A DNA stretch of 64,000 nucleotides from JAFAGX01 sp035623335 (lineage in GTDB: Bacteria; Acidobacteriota; Terriglobia; Terriglobales; Acidobacteriaceae): NCBI GenBank assembly GCA_035623335.1, contig DASPTQ010000259.1, forward strand, positions 1-64,000. Reading direction: 5' to 3'. The notes below the pieces were generated by a model. It was not told the DNA's origin and did no database searches. It was given only the letters and a program-made list of their open reading frames with translations. Every line of letters begins with the position of its first letter. Positions within the stretch are counted from its first letter, which is position 1. Positions 1-14,023 of this stretch are shown here, piece after piece. A program made the translations under genes and the position numbers.

Positions 1-9
1 CTGATCGAG

Positions 10-927
10 GTGCTCCCCGAGAAAGTCAACATACAGGCTCCGGTTTCGCTCGCTGGGTTCGTCGTCTGCCTCCTCTTGGTGTCGTTGGCCGGTACCTCGA
101 AGGCTACAGTCCCACACACCCCTAAAGCCTGGACGCTACGTTGGGAGCCTCAGCGCGTCGTCAACGGCTCTCCCATTCTGTTCCAAGTGGTACCCCCGGT
201 GCGGCTTGAATCCCTTGAGGGTACCTGGCTGGACCACCGTGTGTTCTTCTCCTATGACTCCCGCAACAAGCTTTGGTTTGGGATTGCGGGCGTTAGCCTC
301 GAGGCCCCGGCAGGCAAGTTTGCGCTGGCACTGAAGGGTAAGACCGCCGCCGGTCAAGAAGTCTCGTTTGTCCAGGCGCTTGCCGTCGGCAAGGGTAAGT
401 ACCGGAAGATTGTGCTCACGGTTCCGAAGCAGTTTACCGAGCCGACCCCGGAGCAACGCGAAGAGATCCGGCAGGACGAGGCGCTCAAACACGAAGTGTT
501 CTCGAGAGTCGATCCGGAGCGCGAATGGTCGGGCGGGTTCCTGCCTCCCGTCCGCGCCTCCGTCACCGATGTCTTCGGCACGGCCCGTGTGTTCAATGGT
601 GCGACGCAGAGTTTGCATCAGGGTCTGGATTACGGAGTTCCCTCGGCCACGCCGGTGGCTGCGCTCAATAACGGCACGGTTCTGCTGGCACGGCCTTTAT
701 TTTTTGAGGGAAATTGCGTGGTGCTCAACCATGGGCAGGGACTGCTTACCCTCTACCTGCATCTTTCTAAGATGGAGGTTAAAGAAGGCGACCATGTCGA
801 GCGGGGACAGGAGATCGCTTTGAGTGGAGGTACGGGTCGAGCCACCGGACCGCATCTGCACGTAGCCGTACGGTGGGAAGGAATTTACCTGAATCCGGCC
901 ACGTTAATGAGCCTGCAGTTACCGTAA
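10..927 (+). CDS. M23-family (LytM) metallopeptidase, exported
   Basis: Probable zinc endopeptidase acting on peptidoglycan cross-links in the periplasm. About 305 residues: a hydrophobic export segment (about 13-30), an unassigned N-terminal beta-rich region, then a C-terminal LytM domain (about 185-300). Zinc ligands are visible as His203 and Asp207 in HQGLD and as His284 in the HLHV motif, with His251 (LYLHLS) as the usual active-site histidine, so the enzyme should be catalytically intact. The frame starts with GTG at base 10 but stays open to the window edge, so the true start may lie outside the window. It converges with the lhr gene. Family assignment is firm; the physiological substrate is inferred. 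Confidence 0.85.
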   Translation: MLPEKVNIQAPVSLAGFVVCLLLVSLAGTSKATVPHTPKAWTLRWEPQRVVNGSPILFQVVPPVRLESLEGTWLDHRVFFSYDSRNKLWFGIAGVSLEAPAGKFALALKGKTAAGQEVSFVQALAVGKGKYRKIVLTVPKQFTEPTPEQREEIRQDEALKHEVFSRVDPEREWSGGFLPPVRASVTDVFGTARVFNGATQSLHQGLDYGVPSATPVAALNNGTVLLARPLFFEGNCVVLNHGQGLLTLYLHLSKMEVKEGDHVERGQEIALSGGTGRATGPHLHVAVRWEGIYLNPATLMSLQLP

Positions 928-985
928 GGATATTCGGCCGCCATCACCGGGAACGACCGCTCAACTGCTTTCCGCTTCGGGGCGG

Positions 986-5449
<4,464 letters not shown>

Positions 5450-5457
5450 TGGGCTTT

Positions 5458-5486
5458 ATTCTAGCTGCAAGGTCTGGTTTTCGCAA
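5458..5486 (-). promoter_or_regulatory. Sigma-70-like promoter of lhr
   Basis: On the minus strand, TTGCGA (5486-5481) is separated by 17 bases from TAGAAT (5463-5458). The -10 box ends 8 bases before the lhr ATG, so transcription should begin at or within a base or two of the start codon. Inferred from consensus match only. Confidence 0.5.
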
Positions 5487-5614
5487 AATATTCGCCTCCG
5501 AGCTGACGGCCGTACGATTGATGGGGAACTTGATGTTTAGCGCTCGACGCGCCTGGAATTAGGGAGCCAAGAGGAACCACGAGCCGAGATTACGGGGAAT
5601 TCGCCTCGTCGTGC

Positions 5615-7837
5615 TTAGAAGCTGGGGCGGCCAGCCATTCTCCACGACCACATCAGAAACGAGGTAGCCGTGAGGTCGATAGCAGGTTCGGTGGTGCTAA
5701 ACGACTGCATGTTGTCCTTGTAAACGCTCACCTGCGAGGGGTTGTACTTGCCATCGTTGCCGTTGAAGATTTGGAAAGTATTGACTCCATCGGCGGGACA
5801 CCGGATCATCCCCGACACGAAACCCGAGGTCGCGGAACCAGCCGGCCCTTCGGAGGCTGCACCCCACAGTATGGGGGTGCCGCCGGAAGTCCCGTCCAGG
5901 GCTCCCGCCAAGTTGGCCACTTGATGTTGAATGCAGTTGGGGAAGGTGCTCCCGTCTCCGACAATAAACGACGACCCCCAGGCATTGGCACCCAGAATGT
6001 TCGCCATCCATCGCTGGGAATATCGGTCGAAGGTCCGGGAGCGGGTCAGATAGTAGGCCTCGCTCGCCATCACCGCCAGGCCGGCGCCATGCGACGTGGT
6101 GTCGCCATAATTCCAGTTGTATCCGAAGCCCCACGCGTCGGTCCCTGCTTGGCTGATGGCCGAGCGAACCTGGTCCAAAAGCTGCCCGCGAATCTTCGCT
6201 TGAGAAACCGCGAGACCCGTGGGATTTCCGGCCGTTTCGAGGGCGCGATAGAGTTCAAAGTGTGCCAGCCCGCTTACATCGTACAAATTGAGCGTGTCGG
6301 AATTACCGGTGTCGTAGATGTTCTCAATGTAGTTGTTGGCAAATTGGGCCGCTTGTCGCAGATAGTCCATGGGATCGGCGTCCGTCAGTCCGGGCGGTAG
6401 ATCATGAGCGGATCGAAGCGCAAAATAAAGCTCGGTGGCACCGAGTTCCATGTCATCGTCCCACACGTTCTCGGGATAGCCGTCAAAGGGAAGGACGGTC
6501 AGCAGGCAATGGGTGCACGACCCGGAATCCACCGTGGGAGCAGGGTCGGGAAAGGAAGTGTCTGCCAACCGAAAGATGTCTACTGCATTCTTCAAGCATT
6601 GGTTTGCCAAAGCGGGGTGTACCGCCTGGTTGAGCTGGTAGCAAAGCGCAAAGTCAGCTGTCAAACGGCCGGCGAGATTCGGGCTGATTTTCGACCCGGC
6701 CGGACCGGCTAAGAATACGGGTCGATAGCAGATGTAAAACGTGGTGAGCGGGTCACAGGCTTCCGGATCACCCGGCTGCTCGAAACTGTCGGCCGCCTGG
6801 GGCAGGGTCCAAATGTCGTACTCGGTGATGAGGCAGAAAGGTGTCCGGTAAGTTCCGCCGCAGTTGCTCGGGGTGGAACTAGGATCGCCCTCCCCATAAA
6901 AATCCCAATCCTGAGTGTTGTCGACCTGATAGTAGAGGGTCTTCGTCCGATCGTTCCACATCTTCATCAGCCAGGTAATCCCAAACCTGGCTTCCGCGCT
7001 GAAGTTGGACGAGGACGGCGCTCCTAGCCCGCTGTCGCCCGCGTAGGATACCGAGACCGGCGGCTTCGGAGGATGCAGGGGAGCGTTGACGCCCATCTGA
7101 TTCGGGAAATCGCGTATTCCGATCTCCATCAGAGCGACCGTATAGCTGGCGGTCTCCACGTATTTCGTATAGTCGCCAGCGTCCCACCACCCGCCTGCCG
7201 CATTGATGTCGGCAGCTTGCGCCTGTACCAGGGGCGGAGTGGGCGGCACATTGTCGATGAAGTCGTTGCTATCGAGCGGAGGGCTGACGTAGACGCGGGC
7301 ATTGGCGTCCTTGAGGTGCCCAGGTGCGTCCCGCAGCGCGTTGGGGATATAGTTCGGCCCGTCGCGTTCGGTTTCATAGAAGAATAGAGTATTCAACAGC
7401 AGGCCGGGGTAGAGCACGTGCGGGGAATCCACGGCGAAAGCTGGCGAGGCCGCGTCGACCGGGCCCGTCACCGAGATTGTATAAATTTCTTTTCCGGGAA
7501 CCGTGAAGTCAAGAGCGTACACCTGGTAGGTTAATTCCTTGCTGTTGCTCCAAGTGCCGAGCCAGCGGCCGATCCTGCCCGTGTACAGTGCCGCACCCTT
7601 CGAGTTGACGACCTGGAAGCTCGCACCAGTCTCGGAAACCGTAGAAATGAGATAGGCGCGAAAGGGACCGTTGCCGGCTTCGTATCCAATCTGATTAACG
7701 CGCACATAAGCCAACTCGGCCGCGACGGCAAAACTCGTCGGGAACCAGGTGAGGAGCGATAGCGCGTGCAACACCAAGCGGGGACGGATCGAAAGGTGAG
7801 CTCCGGCTGGCATCAGGTGTTTTCTCGTTGCTGCCAT
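5615..7837 (-). CDS. Secreted glycoside hydrolase family 9 (cellulase-type)
   Basis: Probable endoglucanase or related beta-glucanase acting outside the cytoplasm. Start chosen at ATG 7837 (740 residues), which has a GGGAG ribosome site and puts a signal peptide (hydrophobic about 20-40) at the N-terminus; the frame continues 23 codons upstream without a good ribosome site. An N-terminal cellulase Ig-like domain (about 42-135, RVNQIGYEAG) precedes the GH9 (alpha/alpha)6 barrel. The family signature GGWWDAGDYTKY holds the catalytic base pair Asp219/Asp222. The C-terminal TEPAIDLTA block supplies the acid Glu717. It stands alone and is not next to the sugar locus at 41-57 kb. Substrate specificity cannot be read from sequence. 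Confidence 0.9.
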   Translation of the reverse strand: MAATRKHLMPAGAHLSIRPRLVLHALSLLTWFPTSFAVAAELAYVRVNQIGYEAGNGPFRAYLISTVSETGASFQVVNSKGAALYTGRIGRWLGTWSNSKELTYQVYALDFTVPGKEIYTISVTGPVDAASPAFAVDSPHVLYPGLLLNTLFFYETERDGPNYIPNALRDAPGHLKDANARVYVSPPLDSNDFIDNVPPTPPLVQAQAADINAAGGWWDAGDYTKYVETASYTVALMEIGIRDFPNQMGVNAPLHPPKPPVSVSYAGDSGLGAPSSSNFSAEARFGITWLMKMWNDRTKTLYYQVDNTQDWDFYGEGDPSSTPSNCGGTYRTPFCLITEYDIWTLPQAADSFEQPGDPEACDPLTTFYICYRPVFLAGPAGSKISPNLAGRLTADFALCYQLNQAVHPALANQCLKNAVDIFRLADTSFPDPAPTVDSGSCTHCLLTVLPFDGYPENVWDDDMELGATELYFALRSAHDLPPGLTDADPMDYLRQAAQFANNYIENIYDTGNSDTLNLYDVSGLAHFELYRALETAGNPTGLAVSQAKIRGQLLDQVRSAISQAGTDAWGFGYNWNYGDTTSHGAGLAVMASEAYYLTRSRTFDRYSQRWMANILGANAWGSSFIVGDGSTFPNCIQHQVANLAGALDGTSGGTPILWGAASEGPAGSATSGFVSGMIRCPADGVNTFQIFNGNDGKYNPSQVSVYKDNMQSFSTTEPAIDLTATSFLMWSWRMAGRPSF

Positions 7838-8036
7838 TAAGCGAAATCTCCCGTCTTCGCCTAAAAACGCGGACAATTCTAAACCACACTCGTCTCTAAA
7901 CCACACCGGTCCTGGCCTGGAACGCCTCTCCCTGGAGCAAAACTAGGTCGAGCGGACCAGCATGGTTAGGGTCGAAACTGAAGCGGATTGCTCGGTTACG
8001 GGCAGCACGACAGGATGTCTAGCGTTGTAAACCAGC

Positions 8037-8089
8037 AAAAACCCCACCGGTTGTCTGCTTGGGGCGTGCTCGGGTCGACAACCGGTGGG
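8037..8089 (-). terminator. Intrinsic terminator downstream of the TPR gene
   Basis: Perfect 13-bp inverted repeat, arms 8043-8055 (CCCACCGGTTGTC) and 8077-8089, with a 21-base loop. On the minus strand it is followed by GGTTTTTGC (T5 at 8041-8037). It lies about 130 bases past the stop of the TPR gene and should end transcription of the PBP-TPR unit before the GH9 gene. The rest of the 380-base gap 7838-8217 shows no gene I can support. Confidence 0.6.
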
Positions 8090-8217
8090 CTACTGTTTCT
8101 CCTTACTCACCCTGTGTTTTCAGGAGTATTAGTACACTTTTAACCCGGCAACAGCCAAAAGTTGCGGTTTTTCTTCGAGAATTTTAGTGTCGATGTAAGT
8201 CTTTTAACAACAATAAC

Positions 8218-9018
8218 TTACTCTGGGATTGCCGGAGGGCGCGCCGCCATCAGTTGGGTAAAGCGCGCGTCGCTGCGAAGTTGTTCGAACTCCGGATCCT
8301 TGTAGACGTCGTCGATCCCTTTGTATCCCTCTTCGAGCGCCCGCTTCAGATAGAGCAGGGAGCGATCACTGTCGCCCTGCTTGGCGAAAAGTTTGGCCAT
8401 GACGTATTCAAAATGGGCGCGATCCTCAGGCGACGACATCTGTGCGGCCACGCCGACGTGGGAACTGTTTTCAAACACGGCTGGGTCTAACTGCACGGCG
8501 TGGTTATAGGCCAGGGTAGCTTTTTCAAAGTCTTTCTTGGAGAAGTAAGCAGCGCCCAGGTTGCTGTAATAGGAGGCCGAGTCGGGACGAATTTTGATGG
8601 CTTTTTGGTACTCTTTAACAGCGTTCTGGTACTTCCTTTCGAGATAGAAAACCACTCCCAAGTTGTTGAATGCGTCTCCGAATTGCGGATTCAAATGCGT
8701 CGCTCGCTCTAACTCTTTCTTGGACTCTCGGAAACGCTGGAGAAGCAGTTCGGTGATGGCACACTTATTCCAAATCCCGGCATCCTTCTGGCTCTTGGCT
8801 AGAGCCGCGCGATAGTAATCGAGAGCGTCCAAGTAGGATTTCTCAGCCCTGAGTTCGTCGCCACGCTGCTCGAGCTGCTCTCGCGAGGCCGTGGGCGACG
8901 GCGGTTCCGCATGCCGTATGAGCGGAGGTGTCACCTGCACGGATTCCGGTTTGGACTGAGCCTCGAGAGCCGGCAGGAAAAGCAGGGCAAATACCAAGAG
9001 GGGATAGTGGCGAGCCAT
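8218..9018 (-). CDS. Exported TPR-repeat protein
   Basis: Tetratricopeptide-repeat protein of 266 residues. Start set at ATG 9018 because a strong GGAGG ribosome site lies 6 bases upstream and a clean signal peptide follows (MARHYPLLVFALLFLPALEA); the same frame runs further upstream into the PBP gene but without these signals. At least four TPR units are seen (about 45-215), including NAFNNLGVVFYLERKYQNAVKEY-like helices. TPRs are protein-protein scaffolds, so the partner is unknown. It lies 58 bases after the PBP1b-like gene on the same strand, so a role in envelope assembly is possible but only inferred from position. Confidence 0.8.
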   Translation of the reverse strand: MARHYPLLVFALLFLPALEAQSKPESVQVTPPLIRHAEPPSPTASREQLEQRGDELRAEKSYLDALDYYRAALAKSQKDAGIWNKCAITELLLQRFRESKKELERATHLNPQFGDAFNNLGVVFYLERKYQNAVKEYQKAIKIRPDSASYYSNLGAAYFSKKDFEKATLAYNHAVQLDPAVFENSSHVGVAAQMSSPEDRAHFEYVMAKLFAKQGDSDRSLLYLKRALEEGYKGIDDVYKDPEFEQLRSDARFTQLMAARPPAIPE

Positions 9019-9076
9019 ACGCGCACCTCCGAAAGGTCGAACTCTCTTGCGCCGCGCTCCGGACGGCGATGACCGA

Positions 9077-11626
9077 TCAGTGAGGACTTTCTGTGCTCGC
9101 CTCCGGGGGCTTCTGAGGAGGATTCGACGACTTTTCTTCTCTAAAGATACCCGTAATTTTGTCAAAAAGCCCCTTTTTCTTTTTTGCCTCGGCATTGGGC
9201 GAGTTGGGGTCGTCCGCGGCCGCGTCCGGGGGCGGGAGGGGCTTCTGCCCGCCTAACCCCAACATACGAGAGAAGAAACCCTTGATACCGCCGCCGCCTT
9301 GGTCGCAGGTGGCCGTCGGCTCGGTTCCGATGACGAAGGCCGCCGTATAGGTCTCTGGACACGCCGGGGTGGCAAGCAGGTTGGTGACTTTGTCGAGCTG
9401 GACGTCGACGACCCCGGTGGGCTGGGTAAAGGCCGTCATCTCCGAATATTGGGGAAGGGCGACCGCCTTTTTCATAAATTCCGCCCAAATGGGTGCGGCC
9501 GTTTGCGCCCCGCTCAGATGAAGGTCGCTGTAATCGTCAAAGCCCACCCACACCACGCAGAGAAGGTTGCTGGTGTAGCCGGCAAACCAGCCGTCATGGG
9601 AGCTCCCGGTCTTGCCTGCGGCGGGAGCCTGAAATCCGCTCAGGCGAACCGCGGCATACGCCAATCCATTGTTAATGACCGCTTGCATCATGTCGGTCAT
9701 GACGTAGGCCACGCGCTCATCCAAGACTTGGCGGCGCTCCGGCTTCAGGTCGGTGACGACGTCGCCTACGGCATTGCGAACCGAATTGACGAGAATGGGC
9801 GAGATTCGCACTCCGGCGTTGGCAAACACCGTGTAGGCGGCCGTCATGTCCAAAGGGGTTGCTTCGTAGGCGCCCAAGGCCATTGCCGGGGTCGGCTTCA
9901 CCGACGTGACCCCAGCCGATTTGGCCAATTCCGCCACCTTGTCATAGCCCACTTGCTGGGCTAAGGCGACAGTCGCATTGTTCAGGGACATCGCCAAGGC
10001 ATACCTTGCGGTCACCTGCCCGTGATATTCCTCCTTGTAGTTGCGCGGCTCGTAGATTTGGTCGCCGTAGGCGAAGGTAGTCGGCTGGTCCTCCACCATG
10101 GAAGAGGGAGTGAACACCGGATTGGTGCCGGTGACGGCGGTATTCATGGCCGCCGCGTAGACAAAGGGCTTGAAGATCGAGCCCGTCGGACGTTTCGCCG
10201 TGGCGTGATTCAACTGACTCACACCATAATTTCGCCCGCCTACCAAGGCCAGAACTTCGCCGGTGTGCGGGTTCATGGCGACCAGGGCTACCTGGGCCTG
10301 CGGCCCGGGTTCGACTTGATTTTCATATTTGTTCTTGCCAACTTTCACCCGCTTGGTGCGACGCTTGGTTACCAGTTCGTCCACCGACTTCATGCCGGTT
10401 TCGACCGCCTGTGCGGCAGCTTTCTGCAGGTCCGGATCGAGCGTGGTGTAAATACGATACGACTGCTCGTTCAACTCCCGTTCCGTGAATCGACTGGTCA
10501 GGGTATCGCGCACCAGATCGACGAAGTAGGGAGCATCGCTCGCTTCCACGTTGGGCGGGGCAAGTTTCAGGGGTGTGGCTTTGGCGCTCTCGGCGGCGGA
10601 GCGAGGGATGGCGTGGGTCTCGACCATGCTGTCGAGCACCACGTTGCGGCGTTCCAGGGCACGATCGGGATGGCGATAGGGGGACAGGTAACTGGGACGC
10701 TGGATGATCCCGGCGAGCAAGGCGGCTTCCGGCAGGGAAATATCTTTCAAGTCCTTGTTGAAGTAGGCGCGGGAGGCTTGGGCGAATCCGCTGATGGTGA
10801 AGGAGCCACGCTGGCCAAGATCGACCCAGTTGGCATAAAACTCGAAGATCTGCTGTTTGCTGAACTTCTGCTCCAACTGTTCGGCAATCAACATCTCGAT
10901 CAGTTTGCGCCGGATGGTTTTCTGGGGAGTTAGGAAGAAGCCGCGGGAAAGCTGCATGGTCAGCGTGGATCCACCCTGCTCGTGCCGCTCATGCATGAAG
11001 TCGATCCAGGCGGCTTCGGCCATGCGCCAGAAGTTCACGCCGCTGTGCTGGAAGAACCTCCGGTCTTCGATGGCGAGCACGGCGTCGACCATGACCTTAG
11101 GGATCTGGTCATATTTGACGAGTTGACGCTTGGCCCGCTGCTCGACGTCGAATGCGGTCACCAGCTGCGGTTCCAGTTCATAGGCCGCCAAATCGCCGGA
11201 CTTCCCCCGGATGCTGGCCACCACTTGGCCCTGGATCCGAATGGTTGCCCCTTCCGGACTGTGATAGGACTGCGGCCCGGGCTTGATCTCGATGCCGTCG
11301 CGGAGCAAACGATAGCTGCCCAGGGGCGAGCTGACGTTCTCGGTGTATCCGGCACGCTGCAGTTGCGCCGCGATTTCGCGGCCGCTCCAAGATTCACCGA
11401 CTCTCACCGAACGCGGGATGGCATAAATGCGGGCGGAACTGCTGAATACGGTTCCCCGGAACCGTTGCTCGATGATGCGGTCGTACTTGATGTAGTAATA
11501 GGAGAACCACGCGGTGACGGCAATCGCCAGGGTGACAAATGTGAACAAGGCGACGCGCACCACCGGATCGCCGTGACTCGTCTTCGCACTGCCTTTTCTT
11601 TTCGGGATCTTTACTCTAATGGCCAC
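9077..11626 (-). CDS. mrcB: Class A penicillin-binding protein, PBP1b-like
   Basis: Bifunctional peptidoglycan glycosyltransferase/transpeptidase, 849 residues, anchored by one N-terminal membrane helix (about 24-45). A UB2H-like domain (about 70-145) as in PBP1b comes before the GT51 domain, with catalytic EDRRFF (Glu187) and GGSTLTMQL (218-226). The transpeptidase domain has SIFK (Ser483), SLN (547-549) and KTG (672-674), so both active sites look intact. A Pro/Lys-rich tail (about 790-849) follows. Start is GTG 11626; the ribosome site is weak (GAGGG about 15 bases up) and no better in-frame start is seen. The UB2H domain in Enterobacteria binds the activator LpoB; no LpoB-like gene is adjacent, but the downstream exported TPR protein is a neighbour. 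Confidence 0.92.
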   Translation of the reverse strand: MAIRVKIPKRKGSAKTSHGDPVVRVALFTFVTLAIAVTAWFSYYYIKYDRIIEQRFRGTVFSSSARIYAIPRSVRVGESWSGREIAAQLQRAGYTENVSSPLGSYRLLRDGIEIKPGPQSYHSPEGATIRIQGQVVASIRGKSGDLAAYELEPQLVTAFDVEQRAKRQLVKYDQIPKVMVDAVLAIEDRRFFQHSGVNFWRMAEAAWIDFMHERHEQGGSTLTMQLSRGFFLTPQKTIRRKLIEMLIAEQLEQKFSKQQIFEFYANWVDLGQRGSFTISGFAQASRAYFNKDLKDISLPEAALLAGIIQRPSYLSPYRHPDRALERRNVVLDSMVETHAIPRSAAESAKATPLKLAPPNVEASDAPYFVDLVRDTLTSRFTERELNEQSYRIYTTLDPDLQKAAAQAVETGMKSVDELVTKRRTKRVKVGKNKYENQVEPGPQAQVALVAMNPHTGEVLALVGGRNYGVSQLNHATAKRPTGSIFKPFVYAAAMNTAVTGTNPVFTPSSMVEDQPTTFAYGDQIYEPRNYKEEYHGQVTARYALAMSLNNATVALAQQVGYDKVAELAKSAGVTSVKPTPAMALGAYEATPLDMTAAYTVFANAGVRISPILVNSVRNAVGDVVTDLKPERRQVLDERVAYVMTDMMQAVINNGLAYAAVRLSGFQAPAAGKTGSSHDGWFAGYTSNLLCVVWVGFDDYSDLHLSGAQTAAPIWAEFMKKAVALPQYSEMTAFTQPTGVVDVQLDKVTNLLATPACPETYTAAFVIGTEPTATCDQGGGGIKGFFSRMLGLGGQKPLPPPDAAADDPNSPNAEAKKKKGLFDKITGIFREEKSSNPPQKPPEASTESPH

Positions 11627-11783
11627 GTTGAATTGGTGGATTCCCTCTGCGCCTATTTCTCAGTTCGATGATGCGACCGCAAAATCCGTTTCCCAAGTAG
11701 CAGTGAAGGATCAGCGTGACAGAGCTCCACGGCACCTCGAATGCCTCGATGGCTATTTTAAATGACCGGAAACTCAGGCGGGT

Positions 11784-12140
11784 CTAGAACGGGCTCTTAT
11801 TCTCGGTCGAGGCTTCGAAGTGCAGGTCTAGGGGGTAACCAGGAAGGTCCACGCGTACGGTGTACGGCGCCCGGATAGTCAAGGACCCGGTACCGAGATT
11901 GCCGCGGCGTTGCACCTGGATTTGATCCTGCATCAAGGGGAGTTCGAGCTGTTGCGCCTTCTTGTAGATGGTCGCCTGAATCTCAGCTTCCGGCTTGGTG
12001 GTGTAGGTCTGAAGCGTGGCTTCCGTCTTGATGACATCCTGAAACTCGTAATTCGCGTAATAAACCGGCACCAGTTCGATGCTTAGGTAAATCGCGGCCG
12101 CGATGACAAACAGACCAAACGCCAATTTGATGGTACCCAT
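11784..12140 (-). CDS. Small single-pass membrane protein, possibly DUF4845-like
   Basis: 118-residue protein with one N-terminal membrane helix (about 4-26, ending in IELVPVYY) and a small polar domain outside. The start is well supported by GAGGGGAGAGCG immediately upstream of ATG. The pattern of short helix, YYANYEFQDVI and a beta-rich tail resembles DUF4845-type proteins, but this is a weak resemblance. It sits 34 bases after proS and before the PBP gene, all on the minus strand. Function unknown. Confidence 0.7.
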   Translation of the reverse strand: MGTIKLAFGLFVIAAAIYLSIELVPVYYANYEFQDVIKTEATLQTYTTKPEAEIQATIYKKAQQLELPLMQDQIQVQRRGNLGTGSLTIRAPYTVRVDLPGYPLDLHFEASTENKSPF

Positions 12141-12174
12141 CGCTCTCCCCTCTGCACCGTCGCCCTAATCGAAG

Positions 12175-13941
12175 TCAGCGCGCCAGCGGCAAAGCCTCGA
12201 AGTACTCGCCTATGGCGGCGATGGTAACATCCTTGGTTTGACGGGTCGAACGATCTACTACTTCCAACATACCTTCAGTAACCTTTTTCCCCACGGTGAC
12301 ACGAAAGGGCATGCCCACTAGGTCGGCATCCTTGAACTTTACCCCTGGCCGTTCGTCCCTGTCGTCGAGTAACACGTCGAAGCCGGCCGCCTCGAGCTGC
12401 CGCGTCACATCCAGGGCAACTTGGAGCAAACGCTCATCGGAGGCATTGGTCGGAGTCACCAGGATGGCAAAGGGAGCGATCTGCGGCGGTAACCAGAAGC
12501 CATATTCGTCGTTGCTTTGCTCGACCGCAGCCGTCAGAATGCGCTCGATGCCGATCCCATAACACCCCATGATGGGCATAACTTCTCGGCCGTTGCGGTC
12601 GAGTACGCGGGCACCCATCGACTCGGTGTACTTGTAGCCTAGCTTGAAGATATGTCCCACTTCGACGGCGTGATCGATGGTGAGAGCGCTGCCGCAATTG
12701 GGACATGGCTCTCCCGCCGTCACGCTGTGCAGATCCGCATAACCAGTCGGCTGAAAGTCCCGGCCGGGAGTGACGTTTTTCAAGTGATAGTCCTGCTGAT
12801 TGGCCCCAGAGATCAGATTCTTGCGGCCTGCCAGGGCTTTGTCCACGAGCAGAACCGGACGCTCCTGATCCTTACCATCGCTTGCCCAGGCCACGCCGAT
12901 AGGGCCCAAAAATCCCGCGGGCGAGGAAAACAGTTCCTGAATCTCCTCTTCTTGCATGGGGCGGACCTCGCCTCCTCCATGAGCAGCGGCGAATTTCGCC
13001 TCATTGAGTTGATGGTCGCCGCGCAGCAGCACAACGATGGCACGAGACTTGGGCTTGCCGCTCTTGTCGTCTTTCTGCTCCGACACGTAGGCCAGGGTCT
13101 TGATCTTATTTTTCGGCGAGACCCCCAGATAGCGAGCGACATCTTCAATGGTTTTCTGTCCGGGGGTGTGGACGGGAAGCGGCTTCCCACTTCCTTCGGA
13201 GGGCAAGTCCTCGACCGGCTCGAGTCTCGAAGAGGCCTTTTCCAGGTTGGCGGCGTAGTGGCAGTTGCCGCAGCTTACCACCAGGTCCTCGCCCGCGGGG
13301 GTATGCACGGCGAACTCGTGCGACTCCGATCCACCCATGGCGCCGGAATCGGCTTCAATGACGACATATCGCAAACCGCAGCGGTCGAAGATGCGACAGT
13401 AGGTGTCGTAATGCTTCTTGTAGGAAACATCGAGTCCCGCCGCATCGAGGTCGAAGGAGTAGGAATCCTTCATCAGGAACTCGCGCACCCGCAGCAAACC
13501 GGACCTGGGGCGCGGCTCGTCGCGAAACTTGGGGGCAATCTGGTACCAGATCTGAGGCAATTGCTTATAGCTGCGCAGTTCCTTGCGCGCTATCTCCGTC
13601 ATGACCTCCTCTTCGGTCATGCCCAGGCAGAGATCGGCGCCCTTGCGATCCTTGAGGCGGAAGAGATTATCCCCCATCACCGCCCAGCGCCCACTGGCTT
13701 CCCAGAGCTCGCGAGGATGCAAGGCCGGCAGCAGGAACTCCTGCCCAATTTTGTCCATTTCCTGGCGCACGATGGCGATGATCTTGTTGAACGATCGCTG
13801 TGCTAAGAACAAATAGGAGTAGACTCCTGCGGCCAGCTGACGGATGTAGCCGGCGCGCACAAGCAACTTATGGCTGGCGACCTCGGCGTCGGCTGGCGGT
13901 TCCCTCAGGGTAGGAATAAACAGTTCTGACCAACGATACAT
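12175..13941 (-). CDS. proS: Prolyl-tRNA synthetase, bacterial type
   Basis: Class II aminoacyl-tRNA synthetase charging tRNA-Pro in the cytoplasm. 588 residues from ATG 13941 (a TTG lies three codons further up). The class II motifs are recognisable: motif 2 FRDEPRPRSGLLRVREFLMKD and motif 3 GIGIERI near residue 440. The insertion (INS) editing domain of bacterial ProRS lies between them (about 225-400, with the FAAAHGGGEVRP region), followed by the anticodon-binding domain (about 470-565). Full length for the family. It is the last gene but two of the pyrG-kdsA-channel-kdsD-proS run, with 73-base spacing from kdsD. Confidence 0.96.
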   Translation of the reverse strand: MYRWSELFIPTLREPPADAEVASHKLLVRAGYIRQLAAGVYSYLFLAQRSFNKIIAIVRQEMDKIGQEFLLPALHPRELWEASGRWAVMGDNLFRLKDRKGADLCLGMTEEEVMTEIARKELRSYKQLPQIWYQIAPKFRDEPRPRSGLLRVREFLMKDSYSFDLDAAGLDVSYKKHYDTYCRIFDRCGLRYVVIEADSGAMGGSESHEFAVHTPAGEDLVVSCGNCHYAANLEKASSRLEPVEDLPSEGSGKPLPVHTPGQKTIEDVARYLGVSPKNKIKTLAYVSEQKDDKSGKPKSRAIVVLLRGDHQLNEAKFAAAHGGGEVRPMQEEEIQELFSSPAGFLGPIGVAWASDGKDQERPVLLVDKALAGRKNLISGANQQDYHLKNVTPGRDFQPTGYADLHSVTAGEPCPNCGSALTIDHAVEVGHIFKLGYKYTESMGARVLDRNGREVMPIMGCYGIGIERILTAAVEQSNDEYGFWLPPQIAPFAILVTPTNASDERLLQVALDVTRQLEAAGFDVLLDDRDERPGVKFKDADLVGMPFRVTVGKKVTEGMLEVVDRSTRQTKDVTIAAIGEYFEALPLAR

Positions 13942-14023
13942 AGGTTGCAACTCGCGATTGTCGGAATTGGCTATTGTACGTGGCGGATGGAATTTTTATC
14001 TACGCAGAAGGCGGTAGCGAGGG

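Noticed and set aside
10022..10933. 303-codon open frame antisense to the PBP gene, and similar long antisense frames (e.g. 12652-13806 in proS, 22533-23789 in the M28 gene, 24787-25917 in thiC)
   Set aside because: They lie wholly opposite well-supported genes, have no recognisable domain and are explained by high GC content at third positions.
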